From: Trichoplusia ni
Lineage: Eukaryota > Arthropoda > Insecta > Lepidoptera > Noctuidae
Length of the DNA stretch: 64,000 nt
Reading direction: 5' to 3'
NCBI RefSeq assembly: GCF_003590095.1
Contig: NC_039486.1
Coordinates: 3,286,001-3,350,000, forward strand
Shown: piece by piece, positions 60,725-64,000 of the stretch
Position numbering within the stretch: position 1 is the first letter of the stretch
Layout of the letters: each line of letters starts with the position of its first letter
Made by a program: the position numbers and the translations under genes
The notes under the pieces: generated by a model
The model's database searches: none
Told to the model about the DNA's origin: nothing
Seen by the model: only the letters and a program-made list of their open reading frames with translations

Positions 60725-63700
60725 TTATTCTAAGGCTTCTTTCTTCGAGGATTCAACATCCGTTTCCTGCTTTTGAGGTTTCTTGACGCCTGAAAAAAAA
60801 ACAGTTCTTAAGTATTTTAAAACTTAAAAAGACTAACGTTATTTTTATCGAAGGTAGCTATTAACTCTGATGCATTACAAACGTTATTATCAACATTAAA
60901 AATTTAATGTTCGCTAGCGAAAATATTTTTCAAAAAATGATTCATCAATCAATGTGACATGCACAACGTCACCCAGCGTCAAATATCAGCGTGTAATTAA
61001 TTTGGCAAACATTGAAGCTTTCAGTACGCATGCGCGACTCACACTTAAAGTCCCCGAAAGTTAACCTACATTTTTGTCTCAAACTTTACGCGTTTGTGGG
61101 ATCGGTTGAAAGTTCTTCAAATAGTTTGTGCAAAATATAACACAACAAAATATTCATTTTGTTATGAGCATATCGTTTTTACATACGACTAGCCTGTTGA
61201 CTGCTGCTATGTAGGTCGTGGGTTCGATTCCCAACCAGAACAAAGGTATTTTCATTTTCAAAGATCTTTTTTTCATATGTCAAGAACTTTAATATTAGCT
61301 TTGCTACCTTTTAACTAGATGGCGTTACGTAAAAGTTATAAAATAAAAAGACGCTAGAATGTTTAACAATTCTTAAAAAACTACCACGCGAGGAAAAAAT
61401 CTTACAATAAAAAAGTATATTTTTAGTCAAACATGTTTAGAGTTCTACGTGCGTTTTACTATCATCCATCCATCAATTTTATTATGCTTACCTCCTCCTA
61501 ATAATAGTTTGAATAAAGTGGAGCACGGTGCGTCTATAAGTAATACTGCAATAAACGTAACGATGAAAGAAAGTGTGTAGTGACTCAGGAACTTGAACAC
61601 CTGAAAGCAAAGACGCGTTCTTTAACGAATGACACAAATTTCATGAATAGAATATAACCTAAGATGAGAAAGTCTGTGGCCTTATATTTACCCAGGAAGA
61701 TTCCATGCCATTTAAATAATAATACACAATTTTTAAGCCATGCATGTCAGCGATGCAACTCAACCGCTCTCTTGCCGATACGGACGTATGCAGTTATTTT
61801 GCTCATTACTGCATTATTAACGTCGTAAGTATGAAAGACAGCAAACATACTAGACGTGCTGCAATTTACGTGACGAATTTTACTTTCTGGACGCTGGCAA
61901 AAGAATACTTTTTACAAAACTTCCTTACATAATTGAAAGGTCTAATTCAAGGTACTCACCATCGCACTAACACTGAAATATATTGGCGTTATTGCCCTAT
62001 GATTGATAGCGAACATCATTGCAGAGTGGAAAAGATACATTCCGTATGACAGACGAGAGTGTATCTTCCATACACTTAACGATAAGAACCAGTTGATCGG
62101 ACCTGAAAAAAAACAGAAATATGTAAAATACATAAACATTGTCTTATAAATAGGTATGAGCAATACAAAATATCACAAGCAAGGTCAGTGAAACTGTGTG
62201 TGGTATGACCGCAGGACTTCTTAGTCAAAAGGTCCTAAGTTCGCGTTCACGGCACGCACTTACTGTTTGAATGTTGTGTGTGCTTTAGATATGTATGTCT
62301 ATCTATTGCCCAAAGAGCGCCTTTTAAAGTTATGTTATTACAATTGTGAAAGCATATCAGCGTACTATGCAGCATGAGCGGCGTCTCTGTGTCATCTCTA
62401 TAGAAACATTTATTACTTATAACTAGTGGTAGGTCCTCAGAAAGAACGAACCAAAGCCGGAGCATTTAGAAGCTCTATATTTCTCGATTTTATAGATGGA
62501 AAAGGCTTGTTTAATATCGCGTAAGCAATACGTTCATGCAATATATTATCGCGTCATATTTGTCTCATTAACTCGTCAATGAATTCTCAATAGCAAATTC
62601 TCCTGTTTTAAATATGAGGTTAACTCTCCAGAATAGGCTCGACTAACGAACTACAGTCTTAAATAATACCACGTACCTCCATAGCCATTCACGCACATGT
62701 ATATAATACTGCCAATGAAAAGTGCCCATAACGGTCTGATAAAAGAGTTGAAGAGGTTGGATGAGGTCTGAGTGAAGCCGGGTTGTCTGGTCGGGTAATT
62801 AGTATACATGATGAAAGTAGACAAAGATAACGCTGCCACCCAGATACAGACTACTTGCCACTGAAATATTTAGAAAAATGCTTATTAGTAAGTATCATCA
62901 TTTATCATCATTAAACATATTTCACATTACACATTGACAGAAGTTTTACATCTTTGATTAAAAAATAGTTTTCAATTGCATTCAAAGAATAATTAATTAC
63001 AATAAAATAGAACTGGAAATGGATAGTCAACACAGTCAATAAAGTTCAGTTTAAATTTGAAAAATCACAAAATTTTCTCTTATATCATTTTTTCGTAACG
63101 CGCCTGAAAATTGCCCTGTATTATTCAGAATTCAATACACACCTTTTGCATTTTAATTTTAATCGTCCTTACGAAGTATCCAAATATCATGCCGACAAAG
63201 AATGCTGACGCTCTCGTTAGAGTGTTCACATAGTAGTTCACTAAGTAATCTCGCGTCCTTGGCCTGGAAATAAATTCAAATATTATTTTAAAACACACAA
63301 TCTCTATCAACCACAGTTTTTCAGTCAATTTCGTTTTTAATAAAATGTCGCAAAACACCGGGAACAAAACATTGGTAGAAACACAAAGAAATAATGTAAC
63401 ACAGAGTGACCTTAATTTATTGTTAAAGGTATTATTATTGTATAACCTGTATCCGAAACTTCGTCCGCGTGGTCATAAAGACATAATTATTAGGAGCTAT
63501 AATAATTATGTGAATTTATTGAAACAGCTTTGGAAATCAGATAAAATTTATTAAATGACAGTAAGTCAGACAATCAGCTTCTCCTTGTACAATAGATTTA
63601 TCTTCAGGTAAAAGTACCTTTCAAACCAAATGCAATAATGTAGAGCTACGAGCTGTCAGAAAATATGTTTCAATTTCTTACCCGGCCATATAAGGTGGAA

Positions 63701-63869
63701 AATCATTGATGAAGTTGTATGCAGTAGAAGCTGCGAGGATAGCTACTAAACCACCAAACAGTGACGTCAGGGCGATCCTCCTATTCCCCAATAGTACCCA
63801 GAAAAGGAGTATGGGAGATAGGATATGCAGTTGGACGTCTATCGCCAAGTACCACGTCTGACCAATGCA
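60725..63869 (-). CDS. NRF-6-like acyltransferase-3 membrane protein paralogue, 3' six exons (partial at window edge)
   Basis: Exons in view (minus): 63869-63682, 63263-63143, 62860-62677, 62102-61960, 61600-61492, 60789-60725 (188, 121, 184, 143, 109 and 65 nt; GT-AG, in frame, 269 codons then stop). They match exons 8-13 of the left gene in order, phase and length; exons 9 and 10 each carry one extra codon. Conserved family text includes WYLAIDVQLHILSPILL, NTLTRASAFFVGMIFGYF, NSFIRPLWALFIGS and RLSYGMYLFH, followed by a charged tail (GVKKPQKQETDVES). By hand, 43 of 62 residues in the first exon match the left copy. These segments are the C-terminal membrane half of the acyltransferase-3 domain; the signal peptide, NRF domain and the arginine/histidine motif must lie beyond 64000. 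The enzyme's substrate is unknown. No stop or frameshift was seen, so the copy appears functional in this part. Confidence 0.9.
61191..61244 (+). repeat. tRNA-like SINE head fragment in intron of the right NRF-like gene
   Basis: 'agcctgttgactgctgctatg' then 'taggtcgtgggttcgattccc' resembles the head of the SINE at 45268 with an internal deletion; the B box is intact and no body follows. Confidence 0.5.
62195..62262 (+). repeat. Possible tRNA-derived SINE head
   Basis: 'tggtatgaccgcaggacttc', then 'agtcaaaaggtcctaagttcg' and 'cggcacgcacttactgttt' have the spacing of a tRNA-like head with a decayed B box. It lies in the intron between the exons at 62860-62677 and 62102-61960. Confidence 0.4.
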
Positions 63870-64000
63870 CTGAAAAAATAACTCATTCTAGTTTAGTATT
63901 AATCCAAGTATCAAAAATCTGACAGTCACACATCTCTAGTCATAATTAAAGCAAAACTTCTAAACCAATTTGGTCGGTGCTCATTGGACACAAAACGGTT

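Noticed and set aside
63345..63554. 69-codon plus-strand frame in an NRF-like intron
   Set aside because: No recognisable domain and antisense to the host gene; 'cttcgtccgcgtgg' in it hints at a decayed dispersed repeat.
1..64000. CRISPR arrays, operons, bacterial or viral genes
   Set aside because: No regularly spaced repeats, ribosome-binding sites or long intronless gene clusters; the layout is eukaryotic throughout.

Overview
The window is nuclear DNA of an animal with small introns in its genes and very AT-rich, repeat-laden intergenic DNA. The repeats point to Lepidoptera, probably a noctuoid moth (an inference from repeat families). They include Helitron-like repeats ending in CTAGT with a 'gcggacgaagtcgcggg' hairpin, 5S-rRNA-derived and tRNA-derived SINEs, and LINE tails made of (ATG)n or (AAAT)n. 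No bacterial-type genes, CRISPR array or standard tRNA or rRNA genes were found.

Region 1-18.4 kb has no convincing host gene. It holds four Helitron-like copies plus one fragment, a 5S-derived SINE with a 17-bp target-site duplication (2.7-3.1 kb), and a 1.6-kb hAT-like non-autonomous element with an 8-bp duplication (3.8-5.4 kb). A long hairpin lies at 9.25 kb.

Region 18.47-22.71 kb is the centrepiece: a complete, apparently intact P-element/THAP9-type DNA transposon of 4,225 bp. It has perfect 30-bp terminal inverted repeats and a perfect 8-bp target-site duplication (GAATAAAT). Its one minus-strand gene has four exons, and every splice phase fits. The joined gene encodes a 903-aa protein: a THAP zinc finger, a coiled coil, and an RNase H-like P-type transposase with D, D and E candidates in place. 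One lepidopteran repeat is nested in intron 1.

Region 22.7-51.6 kb is a 29-kb gene-poor stretch with LINE tails, a SINE, Helitron-like copies and two tandem near-perfect palindromes at 36.0 kb.

Region 51.6-64 kb holds two tandem minus-strand paralogues of the 'nose resistant to fluoxetine' (NRF-6)/acyltransferase-3 membrane protein family. The left copy is complete: 13 exons, 684 aa, with a signal peptide, NRF domain and AT3 domain. The right copy enters from beyond the window and shows its last six exons, which correspond one-to-one in position and phase with exons 8-13 of the left copy. The left copy's introns have gained a 380-bp MITE and a SINE that were not seen in the right copy.
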